A stretch of 37,416 nucleotides of DNA from Roseiflexus sp. (GTDB lineage: Bacteria > Chloroflexota > Chloroflexia > Chloroflexales > Roseiflexaceae), in contig JANXAL010000130.1 of NCBI GenBank assembly GCA_025062325.1, positions 1 through 37,416 of the forward strand, given 5' to 3'. Shown here piece after piece: positions 24,168 to 33,193 of the stretch (its first letter is position 1; each line of letters begins with the position of its first letter). The notes beneath the pieces were generated by a model, which made no database searches, was not told the origin of the DNA, and worked only from the letters and a program-made list of their open reading frames with translations. Position numbers and translations under genes: made by a program.

Positions 24168-25538
24168 ATGACCGCCACGCCAACGCGCAGCATTTCCCTC
24201 CGCACTACCATTCCGGGACCGCGCTCGCGCGAATTGCTGGCGCGACGCGCAGCGGCTGTGCCGGATGGTCTCTATAAAGCGCACCAGATCGCCATCGAAA
24301 GCGCATCAGGCGCGCTGGTGACCGATGTTGACGGCAACACCTTCATCGACTTCGTCGGCGGGATTGGCGTCCTGAACGCTGGCCACTGCCCGCCGACGGT
24401 GGTGGTTGCCATCCAGGAACAGGCGGCGAAACTGATCCACTTCTCGGCGCTCGTTGGGACGTATGAGCCGTACATCGCGCTGTGCGAACACCTCAACACG
24501 GTCGTGCCGATCAGCGGTCCCTGCAAGACGATTCTATCGAACAGCGGCGCTGAAGGGGTCGAGAACGCCATCAAGATCGCCCGCGCTGCGACTGGTCGCC
24601 AGGCGATTATCGCATTCGAGGGAGCGTACCATGGGCGCACACTGCTGACCCTTACCCTGACCAGCAAGTATTCGTTCAAAAAGACGTTTGGACCGTTCGC
24701 GCCTGAAGTGTATCGCGCGCCGTTCCCTGCCGCCTATCGGATGGGGGTGAGCGAGGAAGAGGCGGTTGAACGCTGCTGGGAAGCGTTCGAGCGCATGCTG
24801 GTAGCGCACGTGGGTCCGGAAGCGATTGCGGCGGTCATTATCGAGCCGGTCCAGGGCGAGGGCGGATTTATCCCGACGCCGCGCGAGTTCATGCGGCGTC
24901 TGCGCGATTTCTGCACCCGCAACGGGAGCGTCCTGATCGCCGATGAGGTGCAGTGCGGCTTCGGGCGCACCGGAACGCTGTTCGCCATGGAACAGATGGG
25001 GGTCGAGCCGGATATTCTGGTGAGCGCCAAGTCGATCGCCGCCGGTATGCCGCTCGCGGCGACGACTGGGCGCGCAACGATCATGGACAAAGCGCACGTT
25101 GGCGGCATTGGCGGCACCTATGGCGGTAACCCGCTGGCATGCGTTGCAGCGCTCGAAGTGTTAAAGATGTTCGAAAGCGGCGAATTGCTGCGTCGGGCGC
25201 ATCAGATCGGCGCCATCGTGCGCGAACGCGGCGCGATCTGGCTGCGCGACATCCCGCTGGTCGGCGATGTGCGCGGTCTGGGCGCAATGCTGGCGATTGA
25301 ACTGGTCAGAGATCGCGACACCCGCGAACCGGCGCCCGATGAAGTGCTGGAGGTGGTGCAGTATTGCGCCGAACACGGAGTGCTGACTATGCGCGCCGGT
25401 CTGTATGCCAACTGCATCCGTCTGCTCATGCCGCTGGTCATCACCGACGAGCAGTTGCACGAAGGCCTCGATGTGCTGGATGAAGCGCTGCGCGTGGTTG
25501 CACAGCGGAAAGAAAGGAGGACCGAATGGCCGAGGTGA
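24168..25538 (+). CDS. gabT: Class III aminotransferase, probable 4-aminobutyrate transaminase
   Basis: A 456-residue PLP enzyme that moves an omega-amino group to 2-oxoglutarate. Class III marks: 'DGNTFIDFVGGIGVLNAGH', 'LSNSGAEGVENAIKIAR', 'AFEGAYHGRTLLTL', 'EPVQGEGGFI', 'IADEVQCGFGRTG' and the PLP lysine in 'LVSAKSIAAGMPLAA'. 'GGTYGGNPLACVAALEVL' and the late 'DVRGLGAMLAIELV' fit GabT; ornithine or beta-alanine type activity is not ruled out. AAAGGA is 7 nt before ATG 24168. The end overlaps the next gene by 13 bp. Confidence 0.9.
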   Translation: MTATPTRSISLRTTIPGPRSRELLARRAAAVPDGLYKAHQIAIESASGALVTDVDGNTFIDFVGGIGVLNAGHCPPTVVVAIQEQAAKLIHFSALVGTYEPYIALCEHLNTVVPISGPCKTILSNSGAEGVENAIKIARAATGRQAIIAFEGAYHGRTLLTLTLTSKYSFKKTFGPFAPEVYRAPFPAAYRMGVSEEEAVERCWEAFERMLVAHVGPEAIAAVIIEPVQGEGGFIPTPREFMRRLRDFCTRNGSVLIADEVQCGFGRTGTLFAMEQMGVEPDILVSAKSIAAGMPLAATTGRATIMDKAHVGGIGGTYGGNPLACVAALEVLKMFESGELLRRAHQIGAIVRERGAIWLRDIPLVGDVRGLGAMLAIELVRDRDTREPAPDEVLEVVQYCAEHGVLTMRAGLYANCIRLLMPLVITDEQLHEGLDVLDEALRVVAQRKERRTEWPR

Positions 25539-26311
25539 TAAGTGCGCCGCCTGTCATTGAATATCCGGAAAGCGATGGCAAGCCCGTGGGTGAGACCGAT
25601 GTGCATCGCCGCGAAATCCTGCACATCATCGAAACGCTGGATCGGCATTTTCGTCATGTGCCGGATATCTATGTGAGCGGCAACCTGATGTTCTACTATG
25701 AAGAAGGCAACCCCTCGGCAGTTGTGTCACCAGACGTGTTCGTGGTTAAGGGGGTGCGCAAAGGGCTGCGCCGCACCTACAAACTGTGGGAAGAAGGCGT
25801 CGCTCCCTGCGTTGTCATCGAGATGACCTCTCGCTCGACCCGATTGGAAGATAAGGGCAACAAACGCGCACTGTACGCAATGCTCGGCGTGCGCGAGTAT
25901 TTCCTGTTCGATCCGCTGGGTGAGTACCTGAAACCGCCGCTTCAGGGGTTTACCCTGGTTGATGGCGAGTACGCAGCACTGCCGTTCGAGTCCGATGGCG
26001 GCATTGTCAGCCGTGAGTTGGGGCTGAAACTGTACCGCGACGATACCATGCTCCGCCTGATCGACCTGACAACAGGGCGGGAAGTCGTGCGCACCGAGCA
26101 CCTGAGCGATGCCTTACAGGACGCGCTTGCCAGAGCGCAACAGGCGCAGGAACAGGCGCGGCGCGCCGAAGCACAGGCGCGCCTTGCTGAAGAACAGGCG
26201 CGGCGCGCCGAAGCACAGGCGCAGCGTGAGGCGGAAGCGCGGCGCGCCGCTGAAGCGGAACTCGAACGGCTCCGCGCCGAATTGCAACAGTTACGCGGTG
26301 AGCATGTATGA
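25526..26311 (+). CDS. Uma2-family (DUF820) PD-(D/E)XK nuclease-like protein with coiled-coil tail
   Basis: A 261-residue protein. Residues 1-190 form the Uma2/DUF820 fold, common in cyanobacteria and Chloroflexota: 'SPDVFVVKGV', 'PCVVIEMTSRST', 'DKGNKRALYAMLGVREYFLFDP'. Asp and Glu of the presumed nuclease core are kept, though Lys of the E-x-K motif reads Thr here, so activity is uncertain. From residue 200 a Glu/Gln/Ala/Arg coiled coil follows, built on 14-residue repeats; its DNA has an exact 31-bp direct repeat (26150-26180 and 26192-26222). AAAGGAGG is inside the end of gabT. It overlaps gabT by 13 bp and the next gene by 4 (ATGA). Confidence 0.88.
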   Translation: MAEVISAPPVIEYPESDGKPVGETDVHRREILHIIETLDRHFRHVPDIYVSGNLMFYYEEGNPSAVVSPDVFVVKGVRKGLRRTYKLWEEGVAPCVVIEMTSRSTRLEDKGNKRALYAMLGVREYFLFDPLGEYLKPPLQGFTLVDGEYAALPFESDGGIVSRELGLKLYRDDTMLRLIDLTTGREVVRTEHLSDALQDALARAQQAQEQARRAEAQARLAEEQARRAEAQAQREAEARRAAEAELERLRAELQQLRGEHV

Positions 26312-26925
26312 GCAAGATAGTGATTGTCAACACGCGCCCTGAGCATATCGACCAGTTGGTGCAGCATCAGCGCATCTGTTTTCCGACGCTGGCCGACCAC
26401 GAACTCATGCGGCGCGAGCATTTCGAGTCGCAGTTGCGTATCTTTCCCGAAGGACAGCACGTCGCGCTCGATGGGGATCGAGTCGTTGGCCAGAGCAGCA
26501 CGTTTCGCATTAGCGGCGCCATAGCATTTGCGCCTCATACGTACCACTGGATCGTCGCTGGAAACTTTTTTACCAACCACGATCCAGAAGGAGAATGGCT
26601 CTACGGCGCCGATATGAGCGTGCATCCCGACTATCGGGGACGCGGCATTTCGCGCATGCTCTACAATGCGCGCAAAGACCTGGTGCGTCGCCTGGGGTTG
26701 CGCGGCATGGTCGGCGGTGGCATGATGCCGGGGTATGTGCGGTACCGCGACCGGATGAGTCCGCTGGAATACGCGCAGGCAGTCGCTGCTGGCATTCTGA
26801 CGGATCCGACGCTGACGCCGCAATTGCGGGCAGGCTTTGAACTGCGCGGCATTTTGCCCAACTACATTGAGGCAGGCGAACTTGGCAACGACTCGACGCT
26901 GATCGTCTGGGAAAATCGAGAGTGA
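26308..26925 (+). CDS. GNAT-family acetyltransferase
   Basis: A 205-residue acyl-CoA-dependent transferase. The acetyl-CoA motif is 'VHPDYRGRGISRMLYNARKDL' (R-x-x-G-x-G/S type). The following part, 'LGLRGMVGGGMMPGY', 'MSPLEYAQAVAAG' and 'DPTLTPQLRAGFELRGILPNY', is like the GNAT half of a bifunctional family where it is fused to a nitrilase-type carbon-nitrogen hydrolase. Here the hydrolase is absent, so it stands alone. ATGA overlap with the Uma2 gene implies coupled translation. Substrate unknown. Confidence 0.88.
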   Translation: MSKIVIVNTRPEHIDQLVQHQRICFPTLADHELMRREHFESQLRIFPEGQHVALDGDRVVGQSSTFRISGAIAFAPHTYHWIVAGNFFTNHDPEGEWLYGADMSVHPDYRGRGISRMLYNARKDLVRRLGLRGMVGGGMMPGYVRYRDRMSPLEYAQAVAAGILTDPTLTPQLRAGFELRGILPNYIEAGELGNDSTLIVWENRE

Positions 26926-27008
26926 TACAGGAAATTTTCCTCTGGCGCCGCGCCTGTCGGCGCGATACTCTTAAGGGTGCGGCGCAATGGCGCGTCGAGT
27001 AGAAAGGC

Positions 27009-27031
27009 GCGGAGGGCGACGCGCCCTCCGC
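27009..27031. terminator. GC-rich stem-loop after the GNAT gene
   Basis: GCGGAGGGCG (27009-27018) and CGCCCTCCGC (27022-27031) form a 10-bp stem with a 3-nt loop, 84 bp after the stop. No T-run follows on the plus strand, so it may only pause or protect the message. Confidence 0.5.
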
Positions 27032-27071
27032 AAACCAGAATTGGCAGAAGTGCGGTGATCAGGATTGCGGA

Positions 27072-27416
27072 ATGAAGCGAGTTTGGGTGTCGACAGCTGG
27101 ACCGTTGAAGATTGCACGCCGCATTGTGGGCTTGCTTTTGTTGCTCATTGGCCTCCTTGGTCTTTTGCTGCCGATCCTGCCAGGCTGGTCGCTGATTATC
27201 CCTGGCGTGGCGCTGCTTGGGCGGCGTAATCGGCTGGTGCGCCTGAGTCATCTGGCAGTACGGTACGCATTGCGCCGGATGCGGCGTAGTCGGCAACGGC
27301 ACGTGCGGGCGCTTGGATGGCGCCTGACGACGGAGTATGGGCGCACTCGGCGCGCTGTGCTTCCCGTTATCGTTGCAACCGAACGCGCTGTTGCCCGCAC
27401 GCTGGTGTGGAGTTAG
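27072..27416 (+). CDS. Small membrane protein, PGPGW/DUF454-like
   Basis: A 114-residue protein. One hydrophobic hairpin at residues 18-50 contains 'LLIGLLGLLLPILPGWSLIIPGVALLGRR', where 'LPxLPGW' followed by a second hydrophobic run matches small PGPGW-type transmembrane proteins. The rest is very basic (many Arg) and probably inside the cell, near lipids or nucleic acid. No function is established. ATG 27072 has AGGA 7 nt upstream. The stop TAG is itself part of the telomere-like repeat that follows. Confidence 0.7.
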   Translation: MKRVWVSTAGPLKIARRIVGLLLLLIGLLGLLLPILPGWSLIIPGVALLGRRNRLVRLSHLAVRYALRRMRRSRQRHVRALGWRLTTEYGRTRRAVLPVIVATERAVARTLVWS

Positions 27417-27817
27417 GGGTTAAGGGTTAGGGGTTACAGCGTTTCTCGAAAAGGTTGATGTGAAGACGCACATACCCCTTCGTCTTCTCGCTTTTGCGTT
27501 AGCCTTCCCACAAAACCCTCTGGCCTTCACCGGAAACTGCACGTTTTGCGTTCGTGCCTGCCCATCTCTCGCCTTTCCCATCTCTTTTCCGGTATCATAA
27601 TAGTGAAGCAGGGCGGACGTTCTTCCCGAAGATGCCCTCCCTTGCAGAGCAATCAGAACTCTGTCCGGCGCGGCGACTTGATTAAAAGCAACCGCTTCAC
27701 TCTCTACCCGCACAATGTCGTGCGCATAGAGAGATAGACAGGCGATGTATTTCCTAACCTTCATAATTGCTCGTCACTCATCACTCATCACTCGTCACCG
27801 GCACTCAAGGGGTCATC
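27417..27817. other. Gap with telomere-like repeat and short tandem repeats
   Basis: From 27414 to 27436 the plus strand has G-runs of 4, 3 and 4 with TTAA and TTA between, nearly the same as the tract after the binding-protein stop (minus strand, 19764-19733). Near 27770-27800 there are tandem TCACTCA-type 7-mers just before the sugar dehydrogenase. The rest shows no gene and no sure promoter. Confidence 0.6.
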
Positions 27818-29248
27818 ATGAGACTCATCCCGATCCTGTTCGTTCTCACTGCGCTTGTTGGTTGCAGCGGAAGCTTGGATAGATCCCTCGTCGGCGAAAG
27901 AGCGGTTGGGACGTTGATTCCGACATCGGCGATAACACCGGTTCCAACAGCGCCAGTTGCGAGCGCGGTTGAACCCTCTCCAGCAGCGCAGGTTATCCCA
28001 GAACACACTCCCGTCCAACCAAGCGCCACGCCGGAGCGCGCTTCCACCCAACCAAGCGCCACACCGGAGCGCGCTGCCGTCCCGCCGACTGCAACGTCGG
28101 AGCGCACGCTCAACCAGTCGACCAATGTCCCGACAGATATCCCTCTGCAACCGATCGCCACATCTGCCCGCTCAGACTCGCACACAGCGCCGTGGCCTCC
28201 GCGGATCGCGCTCCGGCAGATTGTTAGCGGCTTTGACCGTCCGCTGCACATCACGCACGCCGGGGACGGCAGCGGACGACTGTTTGTCGTCGAAAAAGTT
28301 GGGCGGATCAGAGTCGTGCGTGACGGACAGATACTGCCCGAGCCGTTCCTGGATATTACCGACCGGGTTGGATCGCGCGCCAATGAGCAAGGGTTGTTGA
28401 GCGTCGCGTTCCATCCCCGCTACCGCGACAACGGGCTGCTCTTCGTCAACTATACCGACAACAACGGCGATACCGTCATCTCACGGTTCAGCGCCGTTGG
28501 CGATCGCGCCGATGCCTCAAGTGAGCAGATAGTATTGACTATCGAACAACCATTTGCCAACCACAACGGCGGTCTGGTTCTCTTTGGACCGGACGGCATG
28601 CTCTATATCGGCATGGGGGACGGCGGCGGCGCTGGCGATCCGCTGGGCGCCGGGCAAGATCGCTGGACACTCTTGGGAAAGATATTGCGCATCAACGTCG
28701 AGACCCTTCCTTATACCATCCCGCCAGACAATCCGTGGGCGGATGGCAGCGGCGGACGGCAGGAGGTCTGGATATTCGGCGTGCGAAATCCGTGGCGTTT
28801 CTCATTTGATCGCGCCACCGGCGATCTGTTCATCGCCGATGTCGGGCAGAACCGCTTGGAGGAGGTGCATATGTTGCCCGCCGAGCGGAGCGCAGGCGCC
28901 AATCTGGGCTGGAATATCATGGAAGGGAACGAGTGCTTCCGCCGAAACGACTGTGATCGCAGCGCGTTTGACCTCCCGATTGATGTCTACCCACATAGCC
29001 TGGGATGTTCCGTAACCGGCGGACACGTGTACCGCGGCGCAGCATTCCCTACCCTACAGGGCGTCTACGTGTTTGGCGACTTTTGCAGCGGTCGCATTTG
29101 GGGACTTCGCTCATCCGTTGGTGGATGGGAGCGCGCCGAGTTGATGCAAACGAAGTTGCGGATCGCCACATTTGGCGAAGACGAGTCGGGCGAATTATAC
29201 GTCGCAGGGTATAATAATGGCGTCCTGTACCGGATCGTTGTAGAATAA
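27818..29248 (+). CDS. Secreted PQQ-dependent sugar dehydrogenase-like lipoprotein
   Basis: A 476-residue precursor. The signal is 'MRLIPILFVLTALVGCSGS', with a lipobox giving Cys16. A disordered linker to about residue 120 holds 10-12-residue Pro/Thr/Ser repeats ('QPSATPERA'). The beta-propeller follows: 'DGSGRLFVVEKVGRIRVV', 'EQGLLSVAFHPRY', 'NHNGGLVLFGPDGMLYIGMGDGG' with the catalytic His, 'LLGKILRINV', 'GVRNPWRFSFD' and 'LGWNIMEGNECF'. This is the soluble aldose/glucose-sorbosone dehydrogenase family, which oxidises sugars with PQQ; whether the host makes PQQ is not shown here. AAGGGG precedes ATG 27818; the frame extends 17 codons back into a tandem repeat. Confidence 0.88.
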   Translation: MRLIPILFVLTALVGCSGSLDRSLVGERAVGTLIPTSAITPVPTAPVASAVEPSPAAQVIPEHTPVQPSATPERASTQPSATPERAAVPPTATSERTLNQSTNVPTDIPLQPIATSARSDSHTAPWPPRIALRQIVSGFDRPLHITHAGDGSGRLFVVEKVGRIRVVRDGQILPEPFLDITDRVGSRANEQGLLSVAFHPRYRDNGLLFVNYTDNNGDTVISRFSAVGDRADASSEQIVLTIEQPFANHNGGLVLFGPDGMLYIGMGDGGGAGDPLGAGQDRWTLLGKILRINVETLPYTIPPDNPWADGSGGRQEVWIFGVRNPWRFSFDRATGDLFIADVGQNRLEEVHMLPAERSAGANLGWNIMEGNECFRRNDCDRSAFDLPIDVYPHSLGCSVTGGHVYRGAAFPTLQGVYVFGDFCSGRIWGLRSSVGGWERAELMQTKLRIATFGEDESGELYVAGYNNGVLYRIVVE

Positions 29249-29313
29249 ACCCAAAGACTTTAAAACAGTGATCATCTTCAAGGTCTGGCAAATGACGGGT
29301 TCGAGGTTGATCC

Positions 29314-30891
29314 ATGCCCCCTGTGACCGTCCGGGATGTCTTGCGTCTGGCGCTGCCCGAAGGCGTTGTGGTTGCTGCGGGCAGCGCTGGTCTCAGTCAC
29401 CAGGTAAGCTGGGTTGCGACGCCACGTGCAACGCCGCCAGCCTTCACCAACCTGCGCGGCGGCGAATTCGTCCTGGTGGCGACCAGTGCGTTGCGCGCGC
29501 TCGATGAGCGGTTGACGCTTGCTAATCTGGCAGAACGATTGGCGCAGGTGCCGATCGCCGCCATTGCAGTGCAGGGCGAGATACCCGATCAGGCGCGCGC
29601 TACCGCCGAAACCTTGCGCCTGCCGCTTCTCCACCTTCCCGATGCCAGCGACATTCGCGAAGTCGAACGGGAAGTGCAGCGCCTGATTAGCGATTACGAC
29701 GCGCAAATTGAGCGACGCGCCGCGCAACTTGGGCACGTGTTGACGCAACGATCACTGGAGGGCGCGGGCGTCAACGGGCTGCTGGAAACGCTTGCTGAGC
29801 GCACCGGTCGCAGCCTGGCATTCTACAGTCCAACTGGCGAAGTGCGTGCGCTACGGGCGCGTGGTCCGGCGCGCGTGGCATTACAGACGCTCCAACCACG
29901 CGGCACAGGCGCTGTGACTCATCTGGGGCAGCAGATCTGGGTGCAACAAATCGGGCAGATCGCATCGGGTGACGCTGCCGGGCGCAACTTCGGTTATCTG
30001 GCGCTCTGCGGCGATACGCTTGACGATTGGGATCGCCTGGCTGCGCAGCAGGGAGCATCAGCGCTGGCGCTGGAACTGGCGAAGGAGCAGGCGGTGCTGG
30101 CTGCCGAGGAGCGTCTGCGCGGCGATTTCGTGCAGGCAGTGCTGGTCGGCGCTGCGGCAGACGATAAAACGCTGGTGCAGCGCGGGCGCGAACTGGGGTA
30201 CGACCTGCGCCAGCCGCATGTTGCGCTGCTCTGTGGCGTCACCGATGGCGACGACCGCGTAATCGCCCGGCTCTCCGCCGCTCTCAGCGCCGCGCTCAAT
30301 GCGCTTGGCATTGCGGCGCCGATGATGCGCCGCATTGACGACGTGCTCTGTTACATCCCGTCGATGAGCCGCGGTCGACGTGCGCACGACATCGCAGAAC
30401 AACTGCGCGCGCGATTGTCAGACGATATTCCCGGCGTGCTGGTGGCGATCGGGCGAGAGGCGCCGACTCTCGCCCACTGGTCGCGCTCGCTCCGCGAAGC
30501 GGAACAGGCGCTGCTCATCGGGCGGGAATTGTTGGGGAACGGGCGCGTGCTCGACTTCGGCGATTTGGGGGTGTACCGGCTGCTCCTCCTTCTGCGCGAG
30601 TCGCCGGAACTATGGGAGTTTTACCGCAGCACCCTTGCGACTCTCGTCGATTATGACCGCGATCAGCACGGCGAGCTGCTGAAAACGCTCGAGGCCTTCT
30701 TCGAGCACAACGGCAATCTGGCGCGCACCGCCGAAGCGCTGCACATCCACCGCAACACGCTCCTCTACCGCCTGATGCGCATCAAAGAGATCAGCGGACG
30801 CGACCCCGACGTGGCGGAGGACCGGTTGGCGTTGTGGCTGGCGCTCAAGGCGCATCGGGTGCTCAAAACGATCAGTGAGCCAGTGACGTAG
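29314..30891 (+). CDS. PucR-family transcriptional regulator
   Basis: A 525-residue activator type. Residues 1-125 form the PucR N-terminal domain ('VRDVLRLALPEGVVVAAGSAGLSHQVSWV'), a small-molecule sensor in purine and amino-acid use. The middle has a GAF-like and a GGDEF-like (CdaR) region ('VALLCGVTDGDD', 'AIGREAPTLAHWSRSLREAEQAL'). The C-terminus is the helix-turn-helix 'FFEHNGNLARTAEALHIHRNTLLYRL'. GAGG stands 7 nt before ATG 29314. It ends 4 bp from the pcrA stop, tail to tail, with no room for a terminator. No purine-use gene adjoins it, so the target is unknown; the sugar dehydrogenase 65 bp upstream is a candidate partner. Confidence 0.92.
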   Translation: MPPVTVRDVLRLALPEGVVVAAGSAGLSHQVSWVATPRATPPAFTNLRGGEFVLVATSALRALDERLTLANLAERLAQVPIAAIAVQGEIPDQARATAETLRLPLLHLPDASDIREVEREVQRLISDYDAQIERRAAQLGHVLTQRSLEGAGVNGLLETLAERTGRSLAFYSPTGEVRALRARGPARVALQTLQPRGTGAVTHLGQQIWVQQIGQIASGDAAGRNFGYLALCGDTLDDWDRLAAQQGASALALELAKEQAVLAAEERLRGDFVQAVLVGAAADDKTLVQRGRELGYDLRQPHVALLCGVTDGDDRVIARLSAALSAALNALGIAAPMMRRIDDVLCYIPSMSRGRRAHDIAEQLRARLSDDIPGVLVAIGREAPTLAHWSRSLREAEQALLIGRELLGNGRVLDFGDLGVYRLLLLLRESPELWEFYRSTLATLVDYDRDQHGELLKTLEAFFEHNGNLARTAEALHIHRNTLLYRLMRIKEISGRDPDVAEDRLALWLALKAHRVLKTISEPVT

Positions 30892-30895
30892 GCGC

Positions 30896-33181
30896 TTACT
30901 CTTCGACGCGCTGGAGGTTGGCGAAACTCGCCAGAAGACGTTTGACTCCTTTGCCAGCAAAGGCGACAGTCACTTCTTCATCGCCTTCGACCAGTTTTGA
31001 ACTGACGACGATCCCTTCGCCGAAGTGCGCATGACGCACTCTCTGCCCGGCGAAGAAAGAGACGTCGCGCGGTCCGTCGGGTTCAGAGCGACGCATCGCT
31101 GCTGGAGGTGCATGATCGCGTCCCGGGTTGCGCAGCGCCGCGGCGCGTCTTGTGAAGAGCGACGACTGCTGCGCGGCGGCATACCCGCGTTTCGGCGCGT
31201 ACTGCAGCAGATCAGGCGGAATGTCGTGCAGAAAGCGCGACGGCGTAGCGATTTCGGCGCGCCCATACGCGGCGCGGCGGAAAGCGTGGAGCAGGTAGAG
31301 GCGCTCTTTGGCGCGAGTGGCGCCGACATAGAACAACCGCCGCTCCTCATCAAGCGCGTCGCGGTCGTCGGTCGAGCGTGCGTGCGGCAACAGTCCTTCT
31401 TCGAGACCAACCAGGAAGACAACGGGGAACTCCAGCCCTTTCGCCTGATGGAGCGTAATGCATGTGACAGCGTTGCGCTCTTCCTGAAGGGTGTCGGTAT
31501 CCGAGATCAGCGCAACCTCTTCGAGGAACGTCGGCAACTGGCTCTCGCGCGGCAGCGTGGCATAGTTTTCGGCGACGGTGCGCAGCTCCATAACATTATT
31601 CCAGCGATCATCGCCTTCCTCATCGCCGTACTCACGCCGCAACGCCTCGCGAAACCCCACCCGCTCGAACAGCCAGTCCATCAGCGCACCGAGAGGGAGA
31701 GTCCGCCGCTGGTCAATCGCTTCGTCGATCAGCGCCAGGAATCCGAGCAACGCATTGCGCGCGCGCGAAGACAGCTCATCAGCGTGCGCGCGCACGGAAG
31801 ACGCTGCCTGATCCCCGGCTTCGGCATCGGCAGCGAGCATCTGCAACATTACGTAGAGCGGCACAGAGGCCACGCTCGCGCGCCGCTCCAGGTCCTCCTG
31901 CGTGCGCTGCCCAATGCCGCGTGCGGGCCAGTTCAGCACCCGGCTCAGGCTGACGTCATCGAACGGGTTGAGCGACAAGCGCAAATAGGCGAGCGCGTCT
32001 TTGATCTCCTTCCGCTCGTAGAAGCGCGTGCCGCCGACAATGATGTACGGCATCTGCCGCGCAATCAGCGCTTCCTCGATCGCGCGGGATTGCGCATTCG
32101 TGCGGTACATGATGGCAATATCGCCGGGCTGATAGGCGCCGCTGGCGATCAACCGTACAATCTCGCCTGCAACCAGTTGCGCTTCTTCATCTTGGTCGTA
32201 TCCCTCGATGACCTGTACCTTCGCACCCTTGCCATTGCGCGTCCAGAGGCGTTTTTCGCGGCGGCGCTGCGCACTGCGGTTAATGACCGCCTGCGCCACA
32301 TCGAGGATCGCCTGTGTGCTACGATAGTTCTGTTCGAGCAGAATGACCTGCGCATCGGGGTAGTCGCGCTCGAACGACAGGATATTGCGAATGTCGGCGC
32401 CGCGAAACGCATAGATCGACTGGTCTTCGTCGCCGACGACGAAAATGTTGTGATGGCGGGATGCCAGTTGTTTCAGCAGCACATACTGCGCCCGATTCGT
32501 ATCCTGGTACTCGTCCGCTAGAATGAAGCGGTAGCGCTCCTGGTACCGCTCAAGCACTGTCGGATGCTGATCGAAGAGGCGCACCGTTTCAACCAGCAAA
32601 TCATCGAAGTCGAGCGCATGAGCGTCACGCAGCAGTTCCTGATAGCGTGCAAAACAGCGTGCAACGACTTCTTCAAAATAGGATTGCGCATGGCGGCTAT
32701 AGGCGGCGGGATCAATCAATTCATTCTTAGCGCGCGAGATCGCCGCATGGATGGCGCGCGGCGCGTGCTTTCTCTCGTCAAGGTTCAGGTCACGCAGGAC
32801 GCGCTTCATTACGCGCAGTTGATCGTCGGTATCGTAAATCGCAAAATCGCGCTCCCGACCGAGATGGACGATGTCGCGGCGCAGGAAGCGCGCACAGATG
32901 CTGTGAAAGGTGCCGACGGTCAACGCTGCCGCCTCGCCAGGACCGAGCAGCGCATCAAGGCGGTCGCGCATCTCGCGCGCAGCTTTATTCGTGAACGTAA
33001 CCGCGAGAATATGGTGCGGATCAACGCCGTGCACGCCGATGAGATACGCCACACGGCAGGTCAGCACACGCGTTTTCCCGCTGCCGGGACCGGCAAGCAC
33101 CAACACTGGACCCGGCGCTGCCGTCACGGCCCGCTGCTGCGCCGGGTTCAACCCATCGAGGATGGTCGAGGCGTCGGTCAT
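30896..33181 (-). CDS. pcrA: UvrD/PcrA-type 3'-5' DNA helicase
   Basis: A 761-residue superfamily 1A helicase that unwinds DNA in repair and replication restart. Motifs in order: Q-motif 'LNPAQQRAV', Walker A 'AGPGSGKT' (30-37), motif Ia 'AVTFTNKAAREM', Walker B 'ILADEYQDTNRAQY', motif III 'VGDEDQSIYAFRGAD', motif IV 'LEQNYRSTQAIL', motif V 'CITLHQAKGLEFPVVFL' and motif VI 'RLFYVGATRAKERL'. The C-terminal 'GQRVRHAHFGEGIVVSS' is the Tudor-like domain that binds RNA polymerase in PcrA. AGCAGG precedes ATG 33181. It is 12 bp after pncA, so it belongs to the nrtR-pncA-pcrA operon. Confidence 0.96.
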   Translation of the reverse strand: MTDASTILDGLNPAQQRAVTAAPGPVLVLAGPGSGKTRVLTCRVAYLIGVHGVDPHHILAVTFTNKAAREMRDRLDALLGPGEAAALTVGTFHSICARFLRRDIVHLGRERDFAIYDTDDQLRVMKRVLRDLNLDERKHAPRAIHAAISRAKNELIDPAAYSRHAQSYFEEVVARCFARYQELLRDAHALDFDDLLVETVRLFDQHPTVLERYQERYRFILADEYQDTNRAQYVLLKQLASRHHNIFVVGDEDQSIYAFRGADIRNILSFERDYPDAQVILLEQNYRSTQAILDVAQAVINRSAQRRREKRLWTRNGKGAKVQVIEGYDQDEEAQLVAGEIVRLIASGAYQPGDIAIMYRTNAQSRAIEEALIARQMPYIIVGGTRFYERKEIKDALAYLRLSLNPFDDVSLSRVLNWPARGIGQRTQEDLERRASVASVPLYVMLQMLAADAEAGDQAASSVRAHADELSSRARNALLGFLALIDEAIDQRRTLPLGALMDWLFERVGFREALRREYGDEEGDDRWNNVMELRTVAENYATLPRESQLPTFLEEVALISDTDTLQEERNAVTCITLHQAKGLEFPVVFLVGLEEGLLPHARSTDDRDALDEERRLFYVGATRAKERLYLLHAFRRAAYGRAEIATPSRFLHDIPPDLLQYAPKRGYAAAQQSSLFTRRAAALRNPGRDHAPPAAMRRSEPDGPRDVSFFAGQRVRHAHFGEGIVVSSKLVEGDEEVTVAFAGKGVKRLLASFANLQRVEE

Positions 33182-33193
33182 TACCTGCTCGCG

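Noticed and set aside
27770-27800. Possible CRISPR-like tandem repeat
   Set aside because: The units are 7-8 bp with no spacers; a simple tandem repeat.
31025-32521. 498-codon open frame opposite pcrA
   Set aside because: It lies wholly within the helicase gene on the other strand. The helicase frame has every motif; the opposite frame is an effect of high GC and has no ribosome site or known domain.
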